This document shows positions 1-11,158 of a stretch of DNA of 64,000 nucleotides, piece by piece. The translations under genes and the position numbers were made by a program. Position 1 is the first letter of the stretch. Each line of letters starts with the position of its first letter. The DNA comes from Isoetes taiwanensis. Taxonomy: Eukaryota; Streptophyta; Lycopodiopsida; Isoetales; Isoetaceae. Under the pieces are notes generated by a model. It saw only the letters and a list, made by a program, of their open reading frames with translations. It ran no database searches and had not been told where the DNA came from. The stretch is from positions 5,646,698 to 5,710,697 of the forward strand of contig JAJEKV010000051.1 in assembly GCA_021234155.1 (NCBI GenBank). Direction: 5' to 3'.

Positions 1-790
1 CATCCTCTCTCTCTGTCCGGCACTACTACAACCCTCTTGCAATTTCAAAATCATGCTTGGATGCTAGTGGGGTTTGCCAATGATTCAGAGGTTCTTTTCT
101 CCAAAAATTTAACCGACTTTGATTCGAAGCAGCTTCAAGGCAGTTTTTTTTGCTTCAGGCTGGTAAGCCACTAATGTGGCCTTTTGCTCTCAATCTTTTC
201 AACAGGAATGATGATTTTGCTATAGCAAATCACACTGAAAGGGCATATGGCCTATAAGGTGGAGCAAATTGAAGCGAAAATTAGAAAGAAAGTTGTTTTG
301 GATTTTTGTAAGCAATCTTTCCAGTTGGATCTTCTGATTAGACGATTTTTTCCCATCCTCTTGTTCTTTCTTGTTAGCAGAAAGATTTAGAGATGTTTTC
401 TTGGAAGGGGCCAAAGTAAGTTCTGCAGTTTTAAAATAGGATGTAAGATTATTTGAGATTGCCGAGCTAGGGATCCAATTGTGTCCAGGAAGATGCTTCC
501 ATATCAAGACCAGATATCATGAAACAAACTTTAGAGAGGAGTTTTGGTGGTTGGGCTGTGTATCTAGCTTATTGCAGGTGGGCTGACTGGCGCATCCCGA
601 TAATGCAGCATCTCCTTTTAATATCACATTTGGTAGTAAAGTTGCAGAATTTGATCATAGTTTGAAGCATATTGGCTTCTCTGAGCAGTGAGGGAGATTG
701 TTTAGGTTACCCTTCGTCTCTTTTCTCTTCATTTCTAATTCTGCAAGAGGTTTTTTGGAGCAGTCAAGATTGTCTGCAGTTTGTGGAAAG
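1..790. other. no recognisable gene
   Basis: I see no conserved protein motif, splice-like exon or RNA gene here. Only short unconserved reading frames are present. The stretch leads into the retroelement debris that follows. Confidence 0.5.
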
Positions 791-799
791 TGGGAATTG

Positions 800-1012
800 G
801 ACTCCTGTAGTATTCTATGTAACTGAGATGATGTTGATACTGTAGTATTAGTTAGATAGAAGAAGAAGTTGAGAGAGACTCATGAGTACTGTAACTGCAA
901 ATATAACCCAGATTCGTGTGGGATCCTATATAGTTGAATTGTATCTGATCCATGAGGGATCTTTGTATTGTAATTCTTCCAATCTGATCAATACAAAAAG
1001 TTATTACTTTCA
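800..1012 (+). repeat. LTR-like remnant
   Basis: The segment has a TATATA stretch in its middle, then a short AT-rich stretch with AATACAAAAAG, and ends in TTACTTTCA. That layout resembles the R-U5 end of a plant Copia LTR. No second LTR and no target-site duplication were found, so the call rests on composition and the terminal CA only. It abuts the protease end of the minus-strand Copia relic. Confidence 0.3.
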
Positions 1013-1019
1013 AAAGGGG

Positions 1020-1940
1020 GCAATAAGCGCTGAAATTTGAATTATATCTTTAGCATTGGATTTTATGACATTATCATCAGCCATTTTGACCAAAACTTGT
1101 CCTTCTTGCCCGCTAAATGCTTTGTTGCACAAGAATCAACTAACCAAATATCCTATGGAATATCAGTAATGTTCCATGCAGCAAGACTGAGATATTGCTT
1201 CTCAATATCCTCAATGTTAATATGCGAAACATTAGCAGTAATTTCAGAAACTTGAGCTATGTTTAGGCTATTGGCTGCTTGTGAGACCTTAAAATGTGTT
1301 GATCTTTAACAAACTGTAGAATGCCTTTTTGAGTTTATAGCAATCTCTTTTTGCATGCCTTTGCTTTCCACAATACCAACAAGTAAATGGCTCCTTGGAT
1401 TGTGACTTTGATGCTGAATAATGATTGGAATGACTACTCCCTGTATTAATAGCTGAGCCAGAAATTGGAGTGGAACGTCAATTATAACCTGACTGATTGG
1501 TCTTAGACTTAGCTCGAAGAATCAGATAAAGAGAGCTTAAGATTAGTAGAGAAGGAAAGGTGTTGTAGCAAAGAGAATCCAGTAGATTCTCCTTTAGAAA
1601 TGGAGAATATAGTGAAAGATCACAAGATGAACACAAATCCAAGCAGATCCGAGCAAACATATTAGTTAACTCTTGACTGAAAGAAAGGATTGAGAAAGAA
1701 ACTTATATTTACATGGTCGTGAGCATAAAGCGGCAATTGAACTTAACCTACAATCTTGAGCGACAATCTTGGCCAATTTTGGACAAATTGGACGTAAAAA
1801 AAACTGTGTCAAAAATAGCCCTTGGATTCACCCGATCCTGATTATACCAAGTGCGCTCGCTCCTTGTATCAATCTGACTGCAGCTATTAGATCTTGGAAT
1901 GCCTAGACTGTCTTCATTCTTCATGCTGGCTCTGATGCCA
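1020..1940 (-). mobile_element. decayed Ty1/Copia gag-protease fragment
   Basis: Read on the minus strand, this begins just inside an LTR edge at 1941 and contains two Copia hallmarks. Around 1330-1385 is a retroviral-type zinc knuckle, CWYCGKQRHAKRDC (C-x2-C-x4-H-x4-C), as in the Gag nucleocapsid. Around 1085-1165 is the start of the aspartic protease, IWLVDSCATKHL, where Copia elements usually have D-S-G-A, so one active-site residue has changed. The frames between are broken by stops and shifts, and integrase, reverse transcriptase and RNase H are absent. It is an old truncated copy and could not move by itself. Confidence 0.75.
1928..1940 (-). other. retroelement primer-binding site (initiator tRNA-Met type)
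   Basis: The minus strand reads TGGCATCAGAGCC directly after an LTR edge ending in CAACA. Plant Copia elements usually have TGGTATCAGAGC, complementary to the 3' end of initiator tRNA-Met. One base differs. The position between the LTR edge and the gag frame supports the call. Confidence 0.7.
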
Positions 1941-2460
1941 TGTTGATAGAACATAACATATATGTACTGGAGAGTAGGAAAATAGATAAAGGCGCTAACA
2001 AGCAGCTAATGGACTACCAAAAGTGAACACCTATCTGACGTGGCTTAGGTGTTAAAAAACACACCTAGGCACGTACAATATAGTATGTTCAGTCATCATA
2101 TACGTATTTTATGCTAACAAGTATATGTCTGCTCGTTTTATCTCATGGTAACACATTAGTCCTAAAATAATATGTCTATAATTTGAAGTTCGAGTCATCT
2201 TAGAGTTGCAGTCAATATAAGGTCTTAAAACAATGTGTCACCAGTTCAAGACGCCTAGAGTCGTATTCAAAATAAGGTGGTTAGATGCGAGACCTAACAA
2301 AAGAATGTTGGTATGGTATAATCGAATTTCTTCTTCTCCTCAATTCTCCTCCTCCTCAATTGCTGCAAATCGAAATGTACTTAATGTAAATCCTACTTGG
2401 GCAAGCTCGTTTTATTGAATCTTGCGACGGAATCTATGTTGTCAAATGAAACTACTTCCT
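1941..2460 (-). repeat. probable 5' LTR of the Copia relic, outer end unclear
   Basis: The plus strand starts TGTTGATAGAAC next to the primer site, as expected for the inner edge of an LTR read from the other strand. The outer edge was not located. Positions 2130-2275 hold two imperfect units of about 70 bases, each with a tRNA B-box-like word (AGTTCGAGTC, AGTTCAAGAC). Confidence 0.4.
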
Positions 2461-2505
2461 TGAAATCTATTCGAAATCTATGTTGTCAAATGAAACTACT
2501 TCCTT
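2430..2505. repeat. short direct repeat
   Basis: A word of about 31 bases beginning AATCTATGTTGTC occurs at about 2430 and again at about 2474, separated by a dozen bases. It is a local tandem duplication, or the footprint of an excised or inserted sequence. Confidence 0.6.
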
Positions 2506-2509
2506 ATTC

Positions 2510-3369
2510 TCTCCTTCTGCCATTTGTTTGCTACACTACTCCAATCTAAATCATAGTCCCTTAGTTTAGAACCTTGAGATTCCCAAATTTCTTTCTTTCT
2601 TTCAGCAGGCTTTATATGCATAAAAAGTTTCTTGTATCCTTCCTCGAAATGTCCTTGTATCCTTTCTGACAAGTCCATGTTTGCTTATCTAATCTTTTCC
2701 TTTGCAATCCTTTTCCCTTCAATAAGCCTTGAGCTTTCCTTTGTATTTCTGTTTTGCCACAATGCTTAGAGCAATCATAGAAGTGCCTTTGAGAGCCTAG
2801 AAATGCTCTTAAGAGCCTCGATTATATTGACACACTGCAGCAACCAGCACCAGCATGCACATATATCTTAGACCATATGCCCACCTTGCCATGCATCCAT
2901 CACAAACTCACACAAACAACATTGGCACAATCATCACAGAAATGTCTTGTAATGAGTATACTTTGATGGATCTTCCAATTTTAGTAAAAACGACACTTTA
3001 ATGTAGTAAGGATCAAGGCAGAGCTCAGTGAAGCAATTTTGTAGGCTTAAGCAAAAAGAAGAGCCGATAAGTATGATGTTTGAGGATGTTAAAACTCAAA
3101 CTTATGCCCTTTAGAAATATCTAACGCCCCATGTGGTAATTTTCCTCTCCTCCTTTTTGAATTTTTTTGTTGACAAGTGAAACATCCATTATGCCCATTT
3201 AATTTTATTTTTGCTGACAAGTGAAACATCCCTACAACAAATACACCCTGCCATATGCAAGCAACACACTGCTCTCTTTCACCTGCAACTTGTACGACAT
3301 AAAGTTGTAATAATGATTTAAACAAGATAGAGAAAATGTAGAAAGCAAATTCTGCTAATCACTTTACAA
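2510..3369. other. intergenic, downstream of the MYND gene
   Basis: No coding motif is visible. The part next to 3370 is expected to hold the 3' UTR and poly(A) region of the minus-strand gene, but I cannot place the cleavage site. Confidence 0.45.
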
Positions 3370-6300
3370 TCAGCTACAAATTCCAAATAAAAAGGCATTT
3401 GAAAGCATGGGAATATCAATGATTTTCCTCCTTGGCAAGAGCGGCTGACGAAATGGATTAACACGAATCTGTAAGAAAAGTCAATTCGACAGCGCAACTT
3501 GGTGATTCAAACATGTTTTACTAAGTGCAAGTTACTCACAGGGTATGCCAGACAGTCTGGCTGAACTGAATTGATGCATCTGACAGCCAGCAAACATGCT
3601 TCTTCACAATAATCTGTGATCATCATCGGTAAATGCACATCCAATATCAACTCCTGAAAAATTGGTTCATATTATGAGTTAGGTTTCCATTTGTGCAAAG
3701 AGTACTTGCATAATACTAACAAGCAACATATACATTAAAAAAATGCAATCTCCCAACATAAATAGTTTCCTAACCAACTATACTTTTGCTTATCCAGTTT
3801 AATAATAATGCTGGAGTGCATATAATTTATATCCTAAACAAATCAATTTCCATGTGCCATTGTTATTACAGAAAAGGACAGCTCTATCTGCAAAAAAACA
3901 GTTTCTTAACAATCGTTTTCCGCCAACTAGGTAGAGCGGCAATTCCAGCATTTGGAGCAAAGATCAGATCAGGAGGTGCAATCTGCATAAAGAAGAATTA
4001 CAACAGATCAAAACACCAACAATGCCAATAAAAAGAAGATTGCTCAATATTCAAAAAACATGTAAAGAAAATAAACAAATGATACTAGCCATCAAAAAAT
4101 CCTAGAATGAATAAAGCTTGAAAGTCTGTATAGACTGCTCAGAAACTACTCACAAAGAATTAAATCACTAAGTAATGCAATAAAATAACCTGACTTCTGT
4201 CAGAGAACTCTGTTAGAGACCAACCCTTTCATTATGAAGCTGAAAAGCAAAGGAAAGTTCAATGTACTGATACAACCTCTGAAAAACGGTCATGGTACAA
4301 TCCTTTCCACATGCGTATAGTTAATTTTCCTGTTCCTTTAGAATCCCACTTGTTACAGTCACTCGATTTACATCTACAGTCATCATCCAAACATTTTGCA
4401 TATCCATTCAACTGCAGCTGCTCACCATCCCTGAAAAGCAACAGAGAAGTAATTTTCAGGTTTCCCAAAAGGATTAAATGTAGACAATGTTGGTTCTTTT
4501 TCACCCTAACCTTGAGGAAGGAACGGCAGGCCCAATAAAATCAAGATGTATATCCATGTCAGGTAGGAGTGCTATAAGCTCGAAAAAGCAATCAAGTTCA
4601 TCAAGCTCCTTCTCTGGACCTGAGATCTTAAAAAAAGCAGCTTTGTTGCAGGATCAAAATACAGATTCTATAACAACTTCCAGCACACATTACCCAAATA
4701 GTGAATATGCGCAGCCTTGCCAATAAAACAGTGGGGAGCTGCAAGGCACAAGGCATAATACAATGACAGAGGCTGCAAAACAATATTTAACCAATTACTT
4801 TGGAAAAAGAGTGAAGGTAGTTATAACCAAATGAAATACATGTAGTTCTAGACTCCCAAATCGAAACCCCAGAATGGTGATAGATGAAAATATTTAAAGC
4901 TTGAAGTAAAGCAGACTAGGACAAAGGAGGAAATGGATAGATATCATATTGAAACATAAGACAGGAACTTCAGTGAAATGTGGTATGCTACTGGTTGGTT
5001 AACTGAACTCCATTCAACTAAACGATTTGCTTTGAAAGCAATGCTTAAGGTTCAAGCCTCAAAGTCTTTTTCAGTACAAGAAAGCACAAGTACCCAATGG
5101 AGGAGCAAAGCTACAGGTGAGTGAAAGGGCAGTTCTCGCCATTTGTAATAACTTTCCCAGGTTTCCAATAACATCTCTGCAGGGTAATCTGGATCTGCAC
5201 AAAGTAGAAGCTGTGAAGGTTGAGATATGTATCCTCACTCCCAAACTGAAGATGGTAAACAAAGTGGTGGCAAAAGACTAAGCAAGCAAAGTATGCATGA
5301 CAATGGAAAAACCACGTTTAATTATACAGGGCAGCCTATTTGAAATAAAGTGTGTATACAATTATATGAGTATTATGCAAGCAATTAACGACATTTTTTA
5401 GTATTTGATAATTAATATGTAAAATCTAGTTTTAGCATTTGACGCAAAAGAATCTGTGTAAAAGATGTACCTGTGCATGGGCATAAGCCTGATGGCAAAC
5501 ACCAACTTGAAGTATGTTCCGTCATGCCTGCAGAAAATAAAGTAACTGTCAACGCATACTAGTTAAGGTAGGGAAAAAACATACTGACCCCATGTTGATG
5601 CACCATTTGTGCAATGACATTCACATTCTATTCGCCATAAGGCTCCGCCATGAAGGCCATGATTTTCCAAAAACGAACATACAGTAATACCATTTGTATC
5701 TGCCTGTCAGCCACTTTGCTTGAGCCACAGTCTACAATTCTTCTCAAATTTAAGGATTAGCCCCACAGTAAATCCCAAACAATAAAAACGATACATCGTT
5801 GGACATGAAGAATTGATTACATGAGGAGAAGCAGGGTAAGAGCACAGGGCAAATCTAGCGCAAACTTATGCCAAAAACATAAGAAACCTTTGGTGCATAT
5901 CTCTAAATCTCCAATATTCTTACAAGATTTCATGAGGCTGCATGCAGATAAAACTATGGTTTAATCATCTCCTTTCCTGGTCTTCAACATAAACAGAGTC
6001 TGTATGTATCATATTCTATTCAGAACAAGAAATCCATGTTACTAAAGTTTTTTATGAGTTCTGCTGAGTTTCCCTAGAGGATTTATGCTCTCTGTCCTCC
6101 ATGGCATATGAGCTCTAAACATGCGTGCTGGTTGAAACAAAATCGAGAAAATATTATACTAAAATAGGAATGGGTGGGTACTTGTTGAACTGGGTTTTAG
6201 GCAGTTGTGGAAATTCGATTCCAAAACGTCCCCTCTTCCTTTTAGCCGCCATAAGATAATTGTTGAACTGATAGGTCTAAAATTGAAAGTGATACACATA

Positions 6301-6999
6301 CTTGGGTAACAAAAAGGATCGGAGTTGGACGTTTATGTGAAACTTCCTATGTCAATGTTATTGTTCCGCAATTTACTTCACAAATAGCTAAGCTTAGACG
6401 TCAGACGTGATTGGCTAATAACTCTGAAAAGAATTCCACACCCCGACTTCGGAGCAACTAAGTTCATCAAAATGAAAAACAAATTGCAACTTAAGCAAGT
6501 GAAATATTTGAATATGGTTATGATAGTCTAGCAGGTCACTAACAAACACTCATGTAAAGGAATTCCACTATGTATAACGTCCTTTCAGCATTGAGAAAGA
6601 CTTGTTTACTCGAAAATCCAAAAAATATTGGTCTTTTCCTGTGTTATATAAGATTACAAAAAAAATTAAACCATCTTGAGGTTAAAAAAATTACCAGGTG
6701 AAGTGTTTCCTTTGTAAATGGAAATGGAAAATCTAACAGCACGGGTGCCTGTGACGCCTGATGGGCCAACCGACCACATTCATCTTTATGCTCCGTCCAA
6801 TGTGCCTTCTGATTTCCAAAAAGAAACCAAGGATTTGTAAAATGAATTTCAGAAAGGAAAATGTGCACGGTGTTTGAACGGGGACCTGATGCTCAGGGGA
6901 GCAGTATCGCATAACTCCACATCCTTTGCATCGATAAGAACAAGCGGAAACCTTGGCGCATATGCTGTTAGCCAAATGTCTGCCGGCGCAGTCTTCCAT
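3370..6999 (-). CDS. zinc finger MYND protein with MSS51-type C-terminal domain, 11 exons
   Basis: Minus-strand exons: 6886-6999, 6695-6808, 5589-5703, 5471-5527, 5094-5194, 4694-4772, 4511-4619, 4277-4430, 3911-3982, 3540-3653, 3370-3468. All introns have GT/AG ends, the phases agree, and the total is 1128 nt (375 residues plus stop TGA). Residues 14-49 are a MYND zinc finger (C24, C27, C33, Q38, W42, H45, C49). Residues about 168-375 match the C-terminal domain shared with yeast MSS51 and plant MYND proteins: HIHYLGPEKELDEL, DFIGPAVPS, a four-cysteine patch at 243-255, PDLIFAPNAG at 286-294, then TDYCEEA and NPFRQP near the end. MYND fingers bind proteins; the plant family's exact role is not known to me. 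The ATG at 6999 is the only good start before the finger. I see no disabling change. A Helitron ends 184 bases upstream. Confidence 0.9.
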
Positions 7000-7183
7000 T
7001 AGGGAGCCAAAACTCTACTACCTACACTACACTGACGGACGCTTGATATGAATTGTTCCCGGCTTTGGGAGTTAAAATCCAAAAAATATCCAGTATATAT
7101 ACATAGTTCTTTTTTACACATTCTCACTGATCTGAATTTTTAGCTTTTTAGCAACTTAGCTTTTTTTTTCTCTACATATATAA
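7000..7183 (-). promoter_or_regulatory. remaining proximal promoter and 5' UTR of the MYND gene
   Basis: Only 184 bases separate the start codon from the Helitron 3' end. They include AT-rich stretches (CAGTATATATACATAG near 7091-7106 and ACATATATAAC near 7173) that could act as a core promoter. Without transcript data I cannot place a start site. Any more distal promoter sequence was pushed about 3.8 kb or more away by the insertion. Confidence 0.4.
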
Positions 7184-7194
7184 CTAGAAAAAGT

Positions 7195-7211
7195 GCCCAG
7201 CGTTGCTGGGC
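7195..7211 (-). other. Helitron 3' terminal hairpin (E1)
   Basis: GCCCAGC and GCTGGGC pair around a 3-base loop. The hairpin sits seven bases before CTAG (7184-7187 on the plus strand). In Helitrons this structure marks the 3' end for termination of strand transfer. Confidence 0.8.
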
Positions 7212-9863
7212 TTTTCGTCAGGATTAAATTCAAATATTAAGAACGTTATGGTTGAGAAGGTCTACTTAGGCATATATAGTTTGAATACAGTTTCTTTTTT
7301 TAGCTTAAGTTTGAATACAATTTAGGAAATTTTAGAATGTTTATAGCAATGTGCATTTATTGTGAATATTGTCTTACGAGGGTATCATACCCATTTAGTT
7401 CTCGGTTGGAACTCTTGCACTTTGTTCAAAGTGAATTGAAGTCTTGGAGTGTAAAGGCTATTATGGAACGTCCTCAGTGCATATTGTATGTTCTTAATTG
7501 CAATCAGTACATGCATTACTCTATATACTCTATATGTGATATAGAATATCAAGTGGATGAAGTTCAGAAAAGACCACATATTGCTCCTTGTATACCATTT
7601 ACTGGCTCCGTCCTGACGATACGACCCAGTCAATTCCCAGACGGAAGATTATGATTCCTGTCTCTGCTGCCAGCTCAATTTCTACATTGGGCTGTGTCCA
7701 AAAACGAAGATGCTCTTCAGGTATCGGTATATTTTGCCAAGGAGTTTGAATACATTGGTGGATCGAGGAGAAGTAGTTTTCTTGTAGATTGTAGTTCGGT
7801 TTTTATTGGTATATAAATTGGGGAGGTCTCTTTAGTTGGTATGACTATATATGTTGAGTCTATTTGTGTGTGATTTAGATTAATGGTGTCTGCTTAGTGG
7901 GTGTAATATATTGAAATTGTTAGCTTTTAACCATCCTTCTTAGAAACTACATGAGTGTTACCTATTCTTTTAACAGAGGGAAAAGCAAGTGCTTGACATT
8001 CATAGGCACTCATCTTTTAAAAAAAGGAAATATGTTGAGTGGCAAACAGGCACCACACAAACAGGCACATTCCTCACATAGGCATCCACATGTAAGGTCA
8101 TTAGCCCATATGCGGCCGAGACTTCAAAAATCCTCGGCCCGATAGACCTCACGAATATAAACAATTGAAAGTAACACTTGGGACATATCTTTTACGTTGC
8201 GGTTTACGACTTGATGTTGTAGACCTAGGGATAGAACTCCATCAGCAAATCATGTGCATCCCGCATAACGGTTAATCTGGATGCCACGGTAAATTGAAAC
8301 AAGCAAGCATGCACCGGGAGGCATTTCTTTGTAGCGGTACATCAACATCAATCAACCTGGAAAACCTCCCAACGTGATGCGTGCAAGCGGGTTCTTTGTT
8401 AGGGCACCATTGGGCTCAACGCTCAAATAGCGTCTGTTGCAAAACATGCAAAGAGATATTTAGTTTACTGAGAGAAAAAGTGGCAAGACATAATAAACCT
8501 CATTTCATTAAAATCCTAAATTCATAGGACACATACCCTTGTTAGTTGGTTTCTTATGTAATTTGCTTACCTCCCTTAGCAAGTATTTAATTAACACTGA
8601 TGAACCATCCTTAAACATGTCCATTAGAATCCATTAGCTTGCAAGTGGGGGCATATCATAAAAGATGTCATATTGTTGATTAGCGGTTTCTAAATCTTGA
8701 AGCAACACGGTACTTATAAAGAGAAAACAAAACCACCAAGGCACCAAAGAACTTACTGCCTTCCATTAATCTTCCGAATGGTTCTTATTGTAAAACCAAT
8801 GATGCCATTGTCTTGCTTCCTATTTAGCAGGGTCAAAAGGCCCATACATTTGCTTGTGATAGGCTTGATTTCAAACAAGGATCTTTGCGGGGAAAATGAA
8901 TCTGGCAGGATCGCTCGATCGGATCGCTCGACTGTAAAGCAAGAGATTCATTATCTGAATACAACTTACACTTCATCTATTGGACATTAAGAGAATTACA
9001 ACAAATATAAAAAAAAATGCCCTATTGGATTTCCCTTTCGCGAACAAAGCCTGGGATGAGAATGCAAGGAAAAAAGAAGGCTTCACCCATACTCTTACAT
9101 CCTGTTGCATGACTAAAATGGCCTGTATAGCATTTCTGACAAAGGCACTACAAAATAAGCTTCACCTTCAATGCCATGTTTCTAGTTGCTATAAAGAAAG
9201 ATGTGATCAAATAGTTGATGCTCTCTGAATCAAAGAAGGCACACCCAAGCTAAGCATGTGACATAATATAAGTCAGAATAAAGATGGACAGGCCAAACAA
9301 TAAACATTACTGTAAATGCACATACCTTTTATTCCAAATAACACATGCCCAGATATTTTAAACATGCCAAGTGTTAAAGCCAAGAAATAAACCTTCATTA
9401 AATGAGAGCAGGACTACTTCCTGACATATTCTGAAACCTATTGCCGTGAGGAAGCTAAAATATGAAGTCCATCAGATGTTACAACAAATCAAATCTGAAC
9501 CTGTTTCGGCCGAGTTTATGTTGTGTCTAGGTGCAGAGCTCCACTCTTTAGCCGACGTTTGCCCTGCAGATGGATTTATATGTTTCGATAAGAAAAAAAA
9601 TAACCTTAATGCATGACAACAAATAAGATAGAAGGAGAATCTACTTGCACTCAGCGGTTCCAAGGCTTCAAGGCACAGTACCGGTCTTGATATCAGTTAT
9701 AGGAAGCGCCCAGTTGAAACTTGCAAATTTCGAAGGTCCTGAATAGGAATTTTCCCAAGCAACAGCGAGAGGAAGAAGATGTAAATGGTTATGCATAATA
9801 ATATAATCATGTTATTATTCCAGGTTTGAAGCTTAGAAGTAACAGTGTGGATAAGATCACAAC

Positions 9864-10301
9864 CTGTTCTATGGTGTCAGCCCCAAAATCTTGGCGCCAT
9901 TTCAGCATTTTGGCCCACATTATTTTAGCCTTTTCAACATCAAATTTCCGTGCCTTAAGAAACCTGCAGATGGCAGAATATAACAAAATATGTTGATAAA
10001 TACATAAATTTATACCATGAATCACATGTACATCACCATTTGCTGAAAAATTAAATTGCAGACCACGGATGCATTAATCTGAGATTACTAACTACTGTGT
10101 CAAACTTTAGGGAACAAGTTACTGCAACATTTCATGACAATCATCATGTCTTGCTGGAAACAAATTCTCCTCGCATAATACTTGCCGAAAAGCATCAACT
10201 GCCTTCTGTTCTTCAGCATCACGTACATCTTGAATGGAAAGAGAATTATTTCTCTCTGCAACCCTTCTTCTCTGCCCCCTCCGCTTTGAGGACCTGAACT
10301 T
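9864..10301 (-). pseudogene. captured SEC14-like SFH phosphatidylinositol transfer protein exons
   Basis: Two exons splice in frame: 10123-10301 (donor GTAACT) and 9864-9963 (acceptor CTGCAG, donor GTTGTG). The first encodes a basic stretch, KFRSSKRRGQRRR, then RDAEEQKAVDAFRQVL and HDDCHEML. The second encodes [16 protein letters not shown] and [13 protein letters not shown]. This order is typical of the N-terminal CRAL-TRIO helical part of plant SFH proteins, which exchange phosphatidylinositol and phosphatidylcholine. The lipid-binding SEC14 core, the nodulin-like C-terminus and the usual N-terminus are missing. The fragment lies inside Helitron E1 on its own strand, and the same piece is in E2. 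It is a gene capture, not a working gene; it might form a chimeric transcript. Confidence 0.8.
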
Positions 10302-10345
10302 CTTTGATATTGAGATTAACGACCCAAACTTTCCCTTTATCTCTA

Positions 10346-10700
10346 TTAGAATGCCCGCCTACGTGCTCTAAAGGAAACATGTACAAAATTCAAAAGCGTT
10401 TCAAGGGTACAAAAATCTGTAAACCTTCTCCTCTGAATATGATGAAATTCGGCATACTCCAGGCCCTCTGATGTTTTGTAATGTTTTGGAATGCCTAGCA
10501 TGGAAAACATAATGCAAGGTGGAAATAAAGGATCGGGAAGAACCTGGCCACTGACGACGTCGACAAAAGGCAAAGATTCCCACAAAGTAGGTAAAGCGGC
10601 TCCTTCTGCAAAGTCATGGTCTTCAAGCATCGTACAAGTATCAGATTTACAAGCCCGATCAAGCTCTCCATGGTCGCCATGGCCAGGCACGATGCCTGCA
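10346..10700 (-). pseudogene. open exon-like segment in Helitron E1, unassigned
   Basis: A frame of 114 codons runs through phrases such as ALPTLWESLPFVDVV and is shared, with shifts, by E2 around 43720-44097. I do not recognise a family. It lies upstream of the SFH exons on the same strand, so it may be a second captured gene piece. Confidence 0.3.
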
Positions 10701-10982
10701 ACAGAGCATAATCACCAGGGTTTCACAAAAATTTTCAGCAAAGAATCACAAGAATTAAAGGTTTCACTGAATTCTTAAGCAAAGAATCAGGCAAAGCTAT
10801 GCGTACCTGGTTCATCAGCAACTCAATCGGAATGGTGCAGGCGAGAATTTTAGCACGATTCCTCAATAACCGCAATGAAACTATTTTTGGAAGCATCTCA
10901 GTCGTCGGTTTAATCTAAGGGCCAAAAATGCGCACATACTATCATAAAACGCCATTATTATTATATATATATACAAGAATTT

Positions 10983-11110
10983 GGCGCCGGCGGAGCCGGC
11001 GCCCTGTGCACCCTTGGGAGTTGAACCCAAGTACGACCGTCGGTGCGGCGCCCATGGTGTAGAGGGAGCATCAATCTCCGAGGAGATCGGTGCTCCATCT
11101 ACATCCTGGG
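10983..11110. repeat. hairpin-rich segment between E1 and the Rep-helicase gene
   Basis: Three inverted repeats lie close together. One is a perfect 9-bp-arm GC hairpin at 10983-11003 (GGCGCCGGC / GCCGGCGCC, loop GGA). The second is CTTGGG...CCCAAG near 11011-11030. The third is a longer imperfect pair, GGAGCA...TGCTCC, near 11067-11100. The first ends only a few bases from the 5' end proposed for E1. It could be the remnant 3' end of the Rep-helicase Helitron, although the CTTG that follows is not a perfect CTRR. Confidence 0.45.
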
Positions 11111-11127
11111 CATGAGATGGAGGAGTG

Positions 11128-11156
<29 letters not shown>
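11128..11156. repeat. poly(T) tract (poly(A) on the minus strand)
   Basis: A run of over 20 T lies about a dozen bases beyond the stop codon of the minus-strand Rep-helicase gene. It could be a simple repeat or, if it derives from an RNA tail, a trace of reverse transcription. Confidence 0.6.

Positions 11157-11158
<2 letters not shown>

Larger units (their letters stand above)
7184..10978 (-). mobile_element. Helitron E1, carrying SFH-type gene exons
   Basis: The minus strand ends in a perfect 7-bp-arm hairpin (GCCCAGC-AAC-GCTGGGC), seven bases, then CTAG followed by T. This is the classic 3' end of a Helitron (hairpin, CTRR, insertion before T). The proposed 5' end is TCTTGTATATATATA at 10978; homology with the second copy (E2, 40593-44292) stops within a few bases of it. 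The base before TC is T rather than the expected A, so the 5' border is less certain. No transposase lies inside, so it would depend on a Rep-helicase made elsewhere, such as the one next door. It contains two SFH exons and longer unassigned sequence also present in E2. Confidence 0.75.
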
